DNA of 42,589 nt from UBA12068 sp964452415 (GCA_964452415.1 CAYVME010000006.1:1-42589), one strand, 5' to 3'; shown: positions 8,309-17,246, counted from the first letter of the stretch. Notes: generated by a model not told the origin, from the sequence alone. Translations and numbers: made by a program.

Positions 8309-9340
8309 TCATCTGCGCTTTTTGGGCTTTTTACCATTCTTTTGTGCCGATTTAACCAGGAATAGCACGGGGACACTTAATATGAAAAAAGTTATGACCA
8401 CATTTGGCCATCCAAAAATGATTCCAAAAAAGCCCTTTTTGTCCGTTTTCGCAACTTCATCATCGGCGCCAGGAATTCCTTTCAAAAAAGGCTTTCCTTG
8501 ACTTCCATCTTTGCAAGTTTGTGCCAGCAAACCATTGGCGCAAAGCAAATATCCCGTGCCAGCCTTTCCAAGCTCCGGAAAAACCACCAGATTTGAAGCA
8601 TTGTATCTTGTAACAGCTCCAATAACACGCTCCGTGGCTTCAACAAAAGCTTTCAAAGCCATGCTCATGGCATCTTTAGCCTCTTGGCAAGCTTGTTTGT
8701 CACTACCACAATTTTCAAATCGCTCCTTGGCTGCCATATATTCATAATATGCTTGCTCTTGAGCCTCAGAAGCACTCTGAGCCTCTTCCCTGTTGGCATT
8801 ATTTTCATCAATTTGTTCCCTGGTCACATCATCAGCCATCCCCGAACAGCAATTATACAATGAGCAGTCTGCATCAGAATTGCAATCACCGTCATCAATA
8901 TTCCAATCAATTTCACCAGGAACAAAACCCGGATTCGGAATATCGGCCTGTCCAGGAATAATTGGAGAGACTACAAAATCTTCAATGTCATCATTGTTAT
9001 TTTCATCCTCTGAATCTTCGTCGTCAATCACTCCTGAACCTGATCCCTTGATGCAAGTTGTGCCATCAGCACTGGGAAAGTATCTAAAGCCAAAATACTC
9101 CAGACACATTTCTTGATCATAAATAATTGTTCCTCCATCTGGAACAACAATAGTGCAAGCCACCAGGCAATCATCTTTTTTGCAAGCAGTCTTGCTTTTG
9201 CCATATTGCTGACAATATGTCGTGCAATCACTGCAGGCGCCAGCCTTGGCGACATTTGCCAGTTCGTCGAAAAACACAAAAAGGGCATTCGCAAAAAGAA
9301 TCGCCAGAGCAAATGAAAATAATCTAGCTTTTTTATTCAT
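8309..9340 (-). CDS. Cys-rich secreted membrane-anchored protein of the first secretion locus
   Basis: I do not recognise a named family. The 343-residue protein has an N-terminal signal sequence (about 1-33), a Cys-rich region, one unit CLEYFGFRYFPSADGTTC that matches the repeat of the next gene upstream (9368-10234), an acidic Asp/Glu/Asn-rich linker, a helical Ala/Glu-rich middle, and a C-terminal membrane helix (about 308-328) ending in a Lys/Arg-rich tail. This suggests an ectodomain outside the cell anchored at its C-terminus. It is the last gene of a unit with two pilin-like genes. A surface adhesin or pilus accessory is an inference. Confidence 0.7.
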   Translation of the reverse strand: MNKKARLFSFALAILFANALFVFFDELANVAKAGACSDCTTYCQQYGKSKTACKKDDCLVACTIVVPDGGTIIYDQEMCLEYFGFRYFPSADGTTCIKGSGSGVIDDEDSEDENNNDDIEDFVVSPIIPGQADIPNPGFVPGEIDWNIDDGDCNSDADCSLYNCCSGMADDVTREQIDENNANREEAQSASEAQEQAYYEYMAAKERFENCGSDKQACQEAKDAMSMALKAFVEATERVIGAVTRYNASNLVVFPELGKAGTGYLLCANGLLAQTCKDGSQGKPFLKGIPGADDEVAKTDKKGFFGIIFGWPNVVITFFILSVPVLFLVKSAQKNGKKPKKRR

Positions 9341-9367
9341 TTTTTATGATTACTGAAGAGTCATTTT

Positions 9368-10234
9368 CTAAAAAATAGAGCTTGTGCCAGAAAGCGCAGT
9401 TCCGATTGCTCTGACAATAATAAAACCAGAAAGCCCAACAATGATTCCAATAATGGCATTAACAGCGTTCTTCTTGGCACTTTCTGCCATGCTCTCATCA
9501 CCAGCAGACAAGAAGTATTGAATTCCACTAATAATGAAAGCTGCTATTGCGAGCGTAAAAAATATTCCAAAAATCCAGCCAAAAACATTCATCAAGATAT
9601 CCGTTATTGAAGCTTCTGAGAGTCCGCCATTTATGTCTTGTCCTGGAAAACAAACACCCCCAACAGAAACAAAACCTTCCTCGCAACCAACTGGCAGAGT
9701 ACTTGTCCCACCCAGTCCACTTTGACCATAGCTTTCGTCAATACTGTCAGGCGAATCAACAGAAGCCGGATCGCAACCTGTCCCGCTCGCATTTGGAGCA
9801 TAACCCGTTCCGTAGTATTGATCACACATTTCCTGAGTATAATAATATTGAGATAGCGACTCACAACCTGTCCCGCTCGCATTTGGAGCATAACCCGTTC
9901 CGTAGTATTGATCACACATTTCCTGAGTATAAGAATATTGAGATAGCGACTCACAACCTGTCCCGTCCGCATTTGGAGCATAACCAGTTCCATAGTATTG
10001 GTCACACATTTCCTGAGTATAAGAATATTGAGATAGCGACTCACAACCTGTCCCGTCCGCATTTGGAGCATAACCAGTTCCATAGTATTGGTCACACATT
10101 TCTTGAGTATAAGAATAATCACTTACACTATCAGCAGCTAAGCTGATATTCGTAAAATTATTCAGACTCGCAAAGAAAATACCACAAAAAAGCAAGAGAG
10201 ATGCAAATGAATATTTTTTAATTTTAGTTTTCAT
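9368..10234 (-). CDS. Pilin-like membrane protein with four tandem 30-residue Cys repeats
   Basis: The 288-residue protein has a signal peptide (about 1-33), then four nearly identical 30-residue units (CDQYYGTGYAPNADGTGC plus linker), a short spacer with two more Cys, and a C-terminal two-helix TrbC/VirB2-like domain carrying GIQYFLSAGDESMAE. The last 60 residues closely resemble those of the neighbouring gene 10269-10739, so the two are paralogues and this one has gained the repeats. Each unit has two Cys 17 residues apart and probably forms a disulfide outside the cell. Role as pilin subunit or adhesin is inferred. Confidence 0.78.
   Translation of the reverse strand: MKTKIKKYSFASLLLFCGIFFASLNNFTNISLAADSVSDYSYTQEMCDQYYGTGYAPNADGTGCESLSQYSYTQEMCDQYYGTGYAPNADGTGCESLSQYSYTQEMCDQYYGTGYAPNASGTGCESLSQYYYTQEMCDQYYGTGYAPNASGTGCDPASVDSPDSIDESYGQSGLGGTSTLPVGCEEGFVSVGGVCFPGQDINGGLSEASITDILMNVFGWIFGIFFTLAIAAFIISGIQYFLSAGDESMAESAKKNAVNAIIGIIVGLSGFIIVRAIGTALSGTSSIF
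9771..10130 (-). repeat. Four tandem 90-bp coding repeats
   Basis: In-frame units begin at 9771, 9861, 9951 and 10041. They are almost identical at the nucleotide level. Units 1 and 2 share variants (CCCGCTCGC, CCGTTCCGTAG) and units 3 and 4 share others (CCCGTCCGC, CCAGTTCCATAG), so duplication was recent and stepwise. Confidence 0.92.
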
Positions 10235-10268
10235 TTTTATTTCTATTATTATTTGTTATATCTCAAAA

Positions 10269-10739
10269 TTAAAATTCTGACCCCCCACTTAGCATCGTAC
10301 CAACAGCTCTTATAATAATAAGACCAGAAAGACCAACAATAATTCCGATTATTGACCACTTCATTCCAGCCTTTCCCTTTTCAGCCATGCTCTCTTCGCC
10401 TGCTGAGAGCAAATACCAAATTCCAGAAAGAACAAAGCCAATTATTCCAAGGATTCCAAATATACCCAGGAGCCAGAACAAGATGCCAGACAATATCCCA
10501 GTAATTCCATCTTCTGGACCAGTCGGAAGACCATAGCCACTAGACATGAAAGAATCCCAACTGCCGCCACCGCATGAACCACTTGATCCAATACATCCAG
10601 AAACATTCCCATTGCCATCAATTGTAGTATTCCAATCAACCGCCGATACAGAATCGATTGACACAAAAGAAAAAACGGCCAACATTACCATCATCAAAGA
10701 AACAGAAAAAAATTGCTTACATGCTTTTTTTATTTTCAT
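10269..10739 (-). CDS. TrbC/VirB2-like pilin protein
   Basis: A 156-residue secreted or membrane protein: signal sequence (about 1-33), a short Gly/Ser-rich region with two Cys, then two membrane helices joined by the loop GIWYLLSAGEESMAEKGK, which is the shared signature of the pilin-like proteins in this window. The C-terminal part is a close paralogue of the next gene downstream. It is the first gene of a three-gene unit with its own promoter placed right after the terminator of the preceding gene. Confidence 0.75.
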   Translation of the reverse strand: MKIKKACKQFFSVSLMMVMLAVFSFVSIDSVSAVDWNTTIDGNGNVSGCIGSSGSCGGGSWDSFMSSGYGLPTGPEDGITGILSGILFWLLGIFGILGIIGFVLSGIWYLLSAGEESMAEKGKAGMKWSIIGIIVGLSGLIIIRAVGTMLSGGSEF

Positions 10740-10774
10740 ATTAATGTTTTAAAGTTAGATTTTTTATTACATAA

Positions 10775-10803
10775 ATTATATCATAATTTTAAAGATAAAA
10801 CAA
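10775..10803 (-). promoter_or_regulatory. Promoter of the second pilin unit, overlapping a terminator
   Basis: On the minus strand TTGTTT (10798-10803), 17-base spacer, TATAAT (10775-10780), with TGA directly before the -10 box. The -35 box lies in the end of the terminator stem and its T-run. Confidence 0.6.
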
Positions 10804-10832
10804 AAATTCACCACTAGGATGAATTTTTGTTT
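10798..10832 (-). terminator. Terminator after the strongly translated pilin gene
   Basis: ACAAAAATTCA (10800-10810) pairs with TGAATTTTTGT (10820-10830); on the minus strand the stem is followed by T-rich sequence. It ends the transcript of gene 10861-11226. Confidence 0.78.
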
Positions 10833-10860
10833 TACAGATATACATTTGTAATGTTGCAGA

Positions 10861-11226
10861 CTAGAATCCGCCTTCTCCTCCCCCGAGCATTCCTTGAACG
10901 GCTCTGATAATGACAAGACCGATAAGGGCCACGATAACACCAACAATTGAATAGATCATGGCTGATTTTCCTTTTTCAATTTGACCCTCATCTCCGGCAG
11001 CGGTCAAATACAAAATACCAGCAATAACAAATCCAATAACTCCCAAGATACCCACAACAATAAGCAGCCAATTCATGATTCCGGTTGCGATATCAATGAG
11101 TGTTGTTTCGCCACCTTCTGATGGCAAACCAGTATTTGTTGGGGTTCTAAATTGCGCGCTAACGATCATTGGCAAAGCAAGTGCGATTGCAGATACTGCG
11201 TAAGCCGATTTTCTAAAAATTTTCAT
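10861..11226 (-). CDS. TrbC/VirB2-like pilin protein, probably highly expressed
   Basis: A 121-residue protein with a signal peptide (cleavage likely after VSA, residue 24), a short Thr/Pro-rich mature N-terminus, two membrane helices, and the loop GILYLTAAGDEGQIEKGK. The C-terminus is Gly-rich. It has the best ribosome binding site in the window, GGGAGGTG, seven bases before the ATG, and a terminator follows directly. This pattern suits a major structural subunit made in excess. Homology to VirB2 pilins is inferred from the signal-plus-two-helix design and gene context. Confidence 0.78.
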   Translation of the reverse strand: MKIFRKSAYAVSAIALALPMIVSAQFRTPTNTGLPSEGGETTLIDIATGIMNWLLIVVGILGVIGFVIAGILYLTAAGDEGQIEKGKSAMIYSIVGVIVALIGLVIIRAVQGMLGGGEGGF

Positions 11227-11293
11227 AGTTACACCTCCCTATCTAGTTTTTAATTTTTATTTTATTATTCTTTCTATCATTTTTTAAAATTAA

Positions 11294-11566
11294 TTATCCA
11301 AAAAATTGTCCAGTAAACTTGATTGCAATCATTGCGCCCATCGCAACCGCAATTCCAATTACTGCGTATTTCATAATCCTTTTTGCCAATTCAGCCTTTT
11401 GCGTGTCACCGGAAGAAATAAAATAAAATATTCCCGCAAGCACTAGTGCAATTATAGCAAAAATACCAACTACTGACAACAGAAAATTGAAAAATTTCAT
11501 TCCGATATCTGAGACAGATGGAGCATCAGTTATGATTCCAGCATGAGCAATGTTTATTAAATTCAT
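11294..11566 (-). CDS. Short TrbC/VirB2-like pilin protein
   Basis: A 90-residue protein with a short N-terminus ending in AHAG, then two membrane helices and the loop GIFYFISSGDTQKAELAK, the same signature as the other pilin-like proteins. It starts 16 bases after the stop of the upstream 591-residue protein, so the two are co-transcribed. The absence of a long signal sequence distinguishes it from its neighbours. Confidence 0.72.
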   Translation of the reverse strand: MNLINIAHAGIITDAPSVSDIGMKFFNFLLSVVGIFAIIALVLAGIFYFISSGDTQKAELAKRIMKYAVIGIAVAMGAMIAIKFTGQFFG

Positions 11567-11582
11567 TTTTTTAAATTTCGAA

Positions 11583-13358
11583 TTAACTCAAATCAACCAC
11601 ATTCCCATTCACTTTTGGTTCATTTTCTTTGGTGGCAGAATTCTGCAAAGAACTGTTCATCGATGGAACAATGTGAAATTTTGATTCTACAGAATATGAA
11701 CTTTGTTTATTCTCTTCTCTACTGTTTTGAACTCCAGCTGATTGTGAAATTACTTTTTTCTCTCTTATTCTTTCAAGCAATTCATCGTCGCTTATGCTTT
11801 CAGAATTGAAAACAGTTTTTGACGCCACCTCTGCAGCATTTCTTCTAAAATCTGGAACTGGCCTGGTCTGAATTTGAGATTGGCTTTGTCTTTGTTGTTC
11901 ATCAACATCAAAGACTGTCTCTTTTTTCAAATTTTGCATGATTTGAGCATATCGCATTTTTTCAGCATCCAATGAAACACTTTTTGGCAGCTGATTCCTA
12001 TCAAGAAATTGTTCCTTTTCGGGAATGGTCATTCTTTCTGTGAATCGTAAATTTTGTATCTGATCTTCGTCTTTCTCTTGTTCTTTATTTTTCGGATAAT
12101 AATCCTGGCTCCCGATTGGTGGTTTTGGAGATGGAATCTGAAAAAAATTATCTATCCTCTCTTCGTTCTTTATTTCTGGTTCTCTACGCTGAGCAAAGGT
12201 TCTTGGCACATCAATTATGTCTCTGGGTTCTGAACTTGATGACCTGTCTGCCGAAGAGACAGACTGATGACTGATGACTGATGACTGCATTCCATCTTTT
12301 TCAATATCCTCAAAGACAACTTTTTCATTTTCAGTGTCAATCGTAAGCAATGTTTCCTCATCAAGGGATTTCAAAATTGTTCCAAGTTTTTGCCTGTCAA
12401 CTGGAGAAAGCTTTTTCGCATTATCAGAGTGAAACAAAAAGTTTCCTCGATCAATTGGAGAATGTTTTCTTGCCCCCAACGAATCATGAAAATCTTTGAT
12501 CCAGTTCTTGATCGAAGGACGAACCGGTGTCGGCAAACTTCTCAATTTAATTTGACTGTCCGTAATATTTTGCTCTGCCAAATGCGGAAAATCCGCAATT
12601 GCTTTGACGAGTGTGCTTTTTGCCAAAGAATTTTTGTTGCTTGATTGTTCTTGATCAATGCCAAATTGGACACCCCGACGCATCACATCTGGCCCTTGTT
12701 GAGACATTGCTTGTTGAGGTGCCAAATACGCACCCGCATAATTGCCAACCTCATTTCCAGCAGGCATTGAATTCAAAATATTTTTCAAATCTTCTCCAAG
12801 CGCTGGCAAAGTTGAAACAAGCAAATAATCATATGTGTGCAACATTTCTTTCAAGATGTTCTGGTCATTGCGAGGCAAGCTTGTTGCTTTTGGATTTTGC
12901 ATAACAAATTGAACTGGAGCTGATTCATTTCGAGTGTGCACATTGAATTGTTTTTCAAATTCTTGAATCCATTGACCAACAGTCTGACCACCAAGAAGCT
13001 GCATGTTTGCGACCAAACCGCGCTTGAGTTTTTCCCTTAATTCATCGCGTACCAAATACGGAATGTAGAATAATTTGGCTGTAAGCTGGTTTTCCATTGG
13101 CACATTGATTGCAAAAGACTCAAGATAATGAGTTCTCAAAATTTCGACGCATTCCTCGTCGGAAAGATCAGGAAAAGCCGTGAGCTGAAGATAGACAATC
13201 CATTTTTGCAATTTTTCATACACATCAGGCCTCGTCTCAGCAATCTTTTGATCAGTAATAACCTTCCTCAATTCAATGAGAATTTTTTTGGCATCACCAG
13301 ACTCCCAATCTTCGATTGCGAGTTGCGCCCCTTCAATTATTGAATTCAAGTCTGACAT
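11583..13358 (-). CDS. Unknown cytoplasmic protein of the secretion locus, 591 residues
   Basis: I do not recognise this protein. It has no signal or membrane helix. The N-terminal 180 residues are predicted helical and end in a VGQWIQEFEKQFN-like stretch; a second folded block (about 245-365) contains NFLFHSDNAKKLSPVDRQKL and SLDEETLLTID; the C-terminal 220 residues are rich in Gln, Glu, Lys, Ser and Asn and look disordered. It lies between the VirB6-like gene and the pilin genes, so a cytoplasmic assembly or regulatory role is inferred from position only. Confidence 0.7.
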   Translation of the reverse strand: MSDLNSIIEGAQLAIEDWESGDAKKILIELRKVITDQKIAETRPDVYEKLQKWIVYLQLTAFPDLSDEECVEILRTHYLESFAINVPMENQLTAKLFYIPYLVRDELREKLKRGLVANMQLLGGQTVGQWIQEFEKQFNVHTRNESAPVQFVMQNPKATSLPRNDQNILKEMLHTYDYLLVSTLPALGEDLKNILNSMPAGNEVGNYAGAYLAPQQAMSQQGPDVMRRGVQFGIDQEQSSNKNSLAKSTLVKAIADFPHLAEQNITDSQIKLRSLPTPVRPSIKNWIKDFHDSLGARKHSPIDRGNFLFHSDNAKKLSPVDRQKLGTILKSLDEETLLTIDTENEKVVFEDIEKDGMQSSVISHQSVSSADRSSSSEPRDIIDVPRTFAQRREPEIKNEERIDNFFQIPSPKPPIGSQDYYPKNKEQEKDEDQIQNLRFTERMTIPEKEQFLDRNQLPKSVSLDAEKMRYAQIMQNLKKETVFDVDEQQRQSQSQIQTRPVPDFRRNAAEVASKTVFNSESISDDELLERIREKKVISQSAGVQNSREENKQSSYSVESKFHIVPSMNSSLQNSATKENEPKVNGNVVDLS

Positions 13359-13441
13359 ACATTAAATTCGTATTTACTACTTCAACTTTATATAATACAC
13401 AATCAACAGTTTTGTAATTTGAGCTTATAACTCTTTTCCTG

Positions 13442-15841
13442 TTAAGCAGCTCCCTTATCTTTTGATCTAGCCATGATATCCAATACCAGAGCCGAGTCAA
13501 ATCCGGCCGCGCTAAGTTGCGACTTGATGAATGGTTCTGCAACACCAGCCTTTTTTTGCAAAGCTACTGTCCAGGCCGCTGCCTTTAATGCCTGATCATC
13601 ATTTTTTGCACTCTTTCCAATTGCTTGCCTTGTTTTTCCATCAGCACCAATTTCCATTGCCGTGCCATCCATAAGCTCCTTGGCATACTCCAACATCTGC
13701 CTTGATATTTCTCCATCGCCACCAACTTTCGCAATAAAGTCTGATTTATGGCGACCAATCTGTTCAATGGCTGAAGGTGAAGCATATTTGCGCAGCAAAG
13801 CTCTTCCAGAATCATTCAATTTATGATTTTCATCTATGAAATAATTTCGATGCATTGTCTTAGGCACATTTTGAGCATCGGGAGTTGTCATGATTTTTCC
13901 AGCTGCTCTCTCTGCCATTGCCAATCCATCAACATTGCCATCCGCATCAACATGAAAATTTCGCACCTTTTCCCCTTCCTTATTGACGCTCACTGCACCA
14001 TACATAATTCCACCTTTTCCAGCCGCAACACTTCCCAGATCAAGAAGGTGTTCATCTATATGTTCTTTGTCGAGACCAGAAGCACCCAAAACTTTTGTTA
14101 TCAAGTGAGCAACATTCTCACCTGATACATCATAATTATTTTTATTAATACCCATTTTCCCCAATTTTTTACCAACCTCTGTCCCCTCATCAATATTTTC
14201 CTTAGCCCAAACCATTAAATCATCATGATTATTTTGGGTAACAAGATCCCTAAAAAAGGCTTGCAAGTCAGTTTGCGCATTTTTTGAACCCTTTCCTAGT
14301 AACAGACCAACATTATACAATTGATCAGCCGACTCGTCCATTCCTCCATCCAAGAGTTCTTTTTGCCTTTTAGCAATGAGCTGATGTTCTGCCATGGCAC
14401 CATAATTGGTTTTTCCATTCCTGAAAAGTTTATTGAAATTGTCATGCCACTTCCCTGTTCCAACACTCAAATGCTTATTTTCAGCATCCTTAGTTTGTGC
14501 ATTCCAGCCAGCGATAATTGCTCTTGGACTCCATGATTTCAATACATTTCGATCAACCCATCTCGCACTAGCCCCAGCCATAGAAGGAACTGCCTTGGTA
14601 CCAAACCAACGAGCAGCATTATATCCAGAAAGGTTGCTTCCGGCCCACTTGGAAAATTTCTGAGCTCCGCCAACCACAGTATCAGCACCTGCAATTCCCA
14701 TGGATTTTGCAATGCCCATTCCCATCCAAAGAATAATAACTGGGATGACAAAAAATGCCACATGTCCAATCCAATTGGTTTGATCTGCTGGAGTGTTTGC
14801 ACTGGCACTTTGCATCATTGATTGCATGTTCTCCAAGCGGAGAGCATCCGCAACGCGAAGCGCAATTGCAATGACAAAAATCATGATTGGAGCAAAAAAG
14901 GAATATGAAAAAAGTTGACTCCACCACTTGTCAGCAAAACTTGCGGTTTGAGGAAAGATATATCCCACAAAGCCAATCGGAGAAAACATCACCAGCATTG
15001 TCAAAGCAATAAGTCTGACAATGAAAAGTGCTGCCACAATCAAAAGTGTCATGCTCACAATGAATGTCACAACAATCATCATTATCTGAAAAGCAATATC
15101 ATTCTGAGCGAAATCCGTTGGAGTTAATATGTTAGTCAAGGATACAGCTGTTCCGAATTTGGCAAAAATGGTATTACCAGTCACTGTTCCTCCAGTCGAA
15201 GAAAAAAGATTATTCACAAAATAATAAAAAGCCACATTGGAAACATCAATAAAAAATCTTGCTATCGGGTAACTGAAGTTGACCAGCAATGCATTGATCA
15301 AGATGTTGAGCCAAACTTTTTTCAAGTTCCACTTCTCCACTTGAAAAATTGTACAAAAAGCTGCAAAGAGCAAAATCAAAATGAAAGTCATGTTAAGCAA
15401 GTCCCTGACCATAACCCAGACATCCTTGACTGCTTGCTTGTTCAAAATTCCATTAGGCCCAGATATGTTTGCTGGTTCGATAGCCCAAGAAAAAAGTGTC
15501 GCCGCAATCGCCAGAAGCCAACTGACTGCCGATTGGACGCCTACGAGCATGTTTTGAAAGGCCCATATAAAAGGCTTAGCTAGGATACTGGTTTCTTTTT
15601 TCTCTTCATTATCCACTGGCTTTGTACCAACTGCAGTATTGCTAGTTGTGCTCGCATTATTTCCATCTACAGCCAAAGCAGGAGAACAATCCAAGGAAAA
15701 AAGACCCACAAAAAAAACAAAAAACAAGGTAGCAATAATTGCTCCAATTTTTCTCACCTTCAAGTTATTTTTATTTTCCGCGACACCCTTTCCCATGAGA
15801 CTTTCACTGGGTAAATTTTTATTTTCCAAAATCCGATTCAT
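13442..15841 (-). CDS. VirB6/TrbL-like polytopic membrane protein
   Basis: A 799-residue protein with a possible signal (about 30-58, ending SPALAVDG), then about seven to eight hydrophobic segments between residues 95 and 400, and a hydrophilic C-terminal tail of about 390 residues. VirB6 proteins are the polytopic inner-membrane channel parts of type IV secretion systems. The assignment rests on topology, size and position at the head of a pilin-rich operon; sequence similarity was not tested. The tail has no motif that I recognise. It has its own promoter just downstream of the wall-hydrolase terminator. Confidence 0.72.
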   Translation of the reverse strand: MNRILENKNLPSESLMGKGVAENKNNLKVRKIGAIIATLFFVFFVGLFSLDCSPALAVDGNNASTTSNTAVGTKPVDNEEKKETSILAKPFIWAFQNMLVGVQSAVSWLLAIAATLFSWAIEPANISGPNGILNKQAVKDVWVMVRDLLNMTFILILLFAAFCTIFQVEKWNLKKVWLNILINALLVNFSYPIARFFIDVSNVAFYYFVNNLFSSTGGTVTGNTIFAKFGTAVSLTNILTPTDFAQNDIAFQIMMIVVTFIVSMTLLIVAALFIVRLIALTMLVMFSPIGFVGYIFPQTASFADKWWSQLFSYSFFAPIMIFVIAIALRVADALRLENMQSMMQSASANTPADQTNWIGHVAFFVIPVIILWMGMGIAKSMGIAGADTVVGGAQKFSKWAGSNLSGYNAARWFGTKAVPSMAGASARWVDRNVLKSWSPRAIIAGWNAQTKDAENKHLSVGTGKWHDNFNKLFRNGKTNYGAMAEHQLIAKRQKELLDGGMDESADQLYNVGLLLGKGSKNAQTDLQAFFRDLVTQNNHDDLMVWAKENIDEGTEVGKKLGKMGINKNNYDVSGENVAHLITKVLGASGLDKEHIDEHLLDLGSVAAGKGGIMYGAVSVNKEGEKVRNFHVDADGNVDGLAMAERAAGKIMTTPDAQNVPKTMHRNYFIDENHKLNDSGRALLRKYASPSAIEQIGRHKSDFIAKVGGDGEISRQMLEYAKELMDGTAMEIGADGKTRQAIGKSAKNDDQALKAAAWTVALQKKAGVAEPFIKSQLSAAGFDSALVLDIMARSKDKGAA

Positions 15842-15871
15842 CAGGATTTTTCATGTTTATAGTATACAAAA

Positions 15872-15900
15872 ATTATATCACACTTTGAAGGATTTGATAA
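15872..15900 (-). promoter_or_regulatory. Promoter of the first secretion locus
   Basis: On the minus strand TTATCA (15895-15900), 17-base spacer, TATAAT (15872-15877), with TGA directly before the -10 box. It lies about 30 bases before the VirB6-like ATG. Confidence 0.62.
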
Positions 15901-15925
15901 ATGGTCAAATTGCCAAACTGTTAAC

Positions 15926-15960
15926 AAAAAAAGTCCTGGCACTTAGCCATGACTTTTTTT
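15926..15960. terminator. Terminator after the LysM-CHAP gene
   Basis: AAAAAAAGTC-c-TGGC (15926-15940) pairs with GCCA-t-GACTTTTTTT (15946-15960) around the loop ACTTA. A and T runs on both sides make it usable in both directions. Confidence 0.85.
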
Positions 15961-15973
15961 GTTTTTGAATTTT

Positions 15974-16017
15974 GACTTTATGAACTTTATAGACTTTATG
16001 GACTTTATGGACTTTTA
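15974..16017. repeat. 9-bp tandem repeat
   Basis: About five units of ACTTTATGG or close variants with period 9 lie between the terminator and the stop of the LysM-CHAP gene. Similar GACTTT units occur before rbfA (35128-35155). Confidence 0.8.
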
Positions 16018-16022
16018 ACTTT

Positions 16023-17246
16023 TTAGTATATAAAACCTTTAATTGCTCTGCTTGAAGCCGAGAGTGTTCTAGTGCTTCTTTTGGCAAATCCCGCATAATT
16101 CATTTCTGAGACTGTGATGGTGTTGCCTGAAACTTTTTCCACCAAGGCCACATGTCCATAATATCTGTTTTCAGTTGTCACCATGATAGAGCCAACTTTT
16201 GGAGTCTTGCCTGTTGCATAGCCTTGCGCTTTTGCATTATACAGCCATGTTCCAGCATTTCCACCCCATGGCACAAATCTTTTTTGCGCAACATACCAAG
16301 TGCAATATCCATATGGAAATCTGTGTCCCGTGCCAGCCTTTCCCTTGGGCGTGACTCCACCCGTAACTTCAGGGGTTCCACCACTAGCATTTGCATATTG
16401 TCTTTTCTCAATAATCGATGTTCCAGTTGTATCAGGTGCAGTAGTTGCTGGTTTTGGCGCTTCACCTTGACCACCTGGAATTGTAATTTCCTTTCCAGTG
16501 TCCAGTGAACCATCCGCTGGCAAACTATTGAAAGCAATGATCTTGTCCTTATCAGCTTTGAATTTGGTTGCTATTGAATCAATGTTATCACCAGATTTAA
16601 CCACATATTTAACGCCAGAAACAGGAAGAATGAAAAGCGTGTCGCCTGGCATGATTGAATCAACATCCTCAATATCATTTGCCCAAAGAATAGTGTTAAT
16701 TGTAACTTTGTTTTTTTCCGCAATTGATCCCAATGTATCACCCGACTCAACGACATACATCTTAACTCCTCCATCTTCCTCGGGATCCCTCATTGGGCTT
16801 CCACCTCCGACTGATGCAATTATACCTTGCCCAGAGATAATGTTTTGAGTTTCAATTTCTTCTTTTGCTCCAGGCTCAACAGCTGTGCTTGATTTTGAAA
16901 GAGGAACCAAGGCCAAGTCATTTTTCTTGTCCACTTGTCCACTTATTTTGCTGGTTGTCACAGCCACCTCCTGCTGATCTCCATCCCAATATCCAAAAAG
17001 AAGACCGTTGGCACCTTTGCCAGATGCAACATTGGTGGCACTGACCAGCATCGAACTTGAAACAACCACAGCAAAAGCAGAATAGTTGCGAAAAAGATGC
17101 AACAATTTTATTGTTCTTCGTTCTTTGATGAAATCGGCAACAGCTCGCTGCCAGAGATGAATTCTTGTATTAAAATCTTTAAAGTCAATTTCCCGCAGGA
17201 ATTTGACGATATATGCAAAGATAGATTTTCTACTACTAATAAGCAA
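16023..17246 (-). CDS. Membrane-anchored peptidoglycan hydrolase with two LysM and one CHAP domain
   Basis: Cell-wall amidase or endopeptidase. The 407-residue protein has a cytoplasmic basic N-terminus, a membrane helix (about 54-72), a Pro/Ser/Glu linker, two LysM peptidoglycan-binding domains (163-208 and 213-257) and a C-terminal CHAP domain (about 305-407) with catalytic Cys315 (PYGYCTWYVA) and His365 (YYGHVALVE). No ATG is available before residue 66, so the TTG at 17246 is the likely start. Its place directly upstream of the VirB6-like gene suggests it may act as the wall-opening VirB1 counterpart; it could equally serve general wall turnover. Confidence 0.9.
   Translation of the reverse strand: MLISSRKSIFAYIVKFLREIDFKDFNTRIHLWQRAVADFIKERRTIKLLHLFRNYSAFAVVVSSSMLVSATNVASGKGANGLLFGYWDGDQQEVAVTTSKISGQVDKKNDLALVPLSKSSTAVEPGAKEEIETQNIISGQGIIASVGGGSPMRDPEEDGGVKMYVVESGDTLGSIAEKNKVTINTILWANDIEDVDSIMPGDTLFILPVSGVKYVVKSGDNIDSIATKFKADKDKIIAFNSLPADGSLDTGKEITIPGGQGEAPKPATTAPDTTGTSIIEKRQYANASGGTPEVTGGVTPKGKAGTGHRFPYGYCTWYVAQKRFVPWGGNAGTWLYNAKAQGYATGKTPKVGSIMVTTENRYYGHVALVEKVSGNTITVSEMNYAGFAKRSTRTLSASSRAIKGFIY

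Noticed and set aside
9771..10130. CRISPR array
   Set aside because: The repeats are contiguous 90-bp in-frame coding units without unique spacers, and no cas gene is present.
9607..10146. A 179-codon plus-strand frame with a regular HNLSRSHLEHNPF-type repeat
   Set aside because: It is the antisense reading of the 90-bp coding repeats. The minus-strand frame has a signal peptide, membrane helices and paralogues, so it is the real one.
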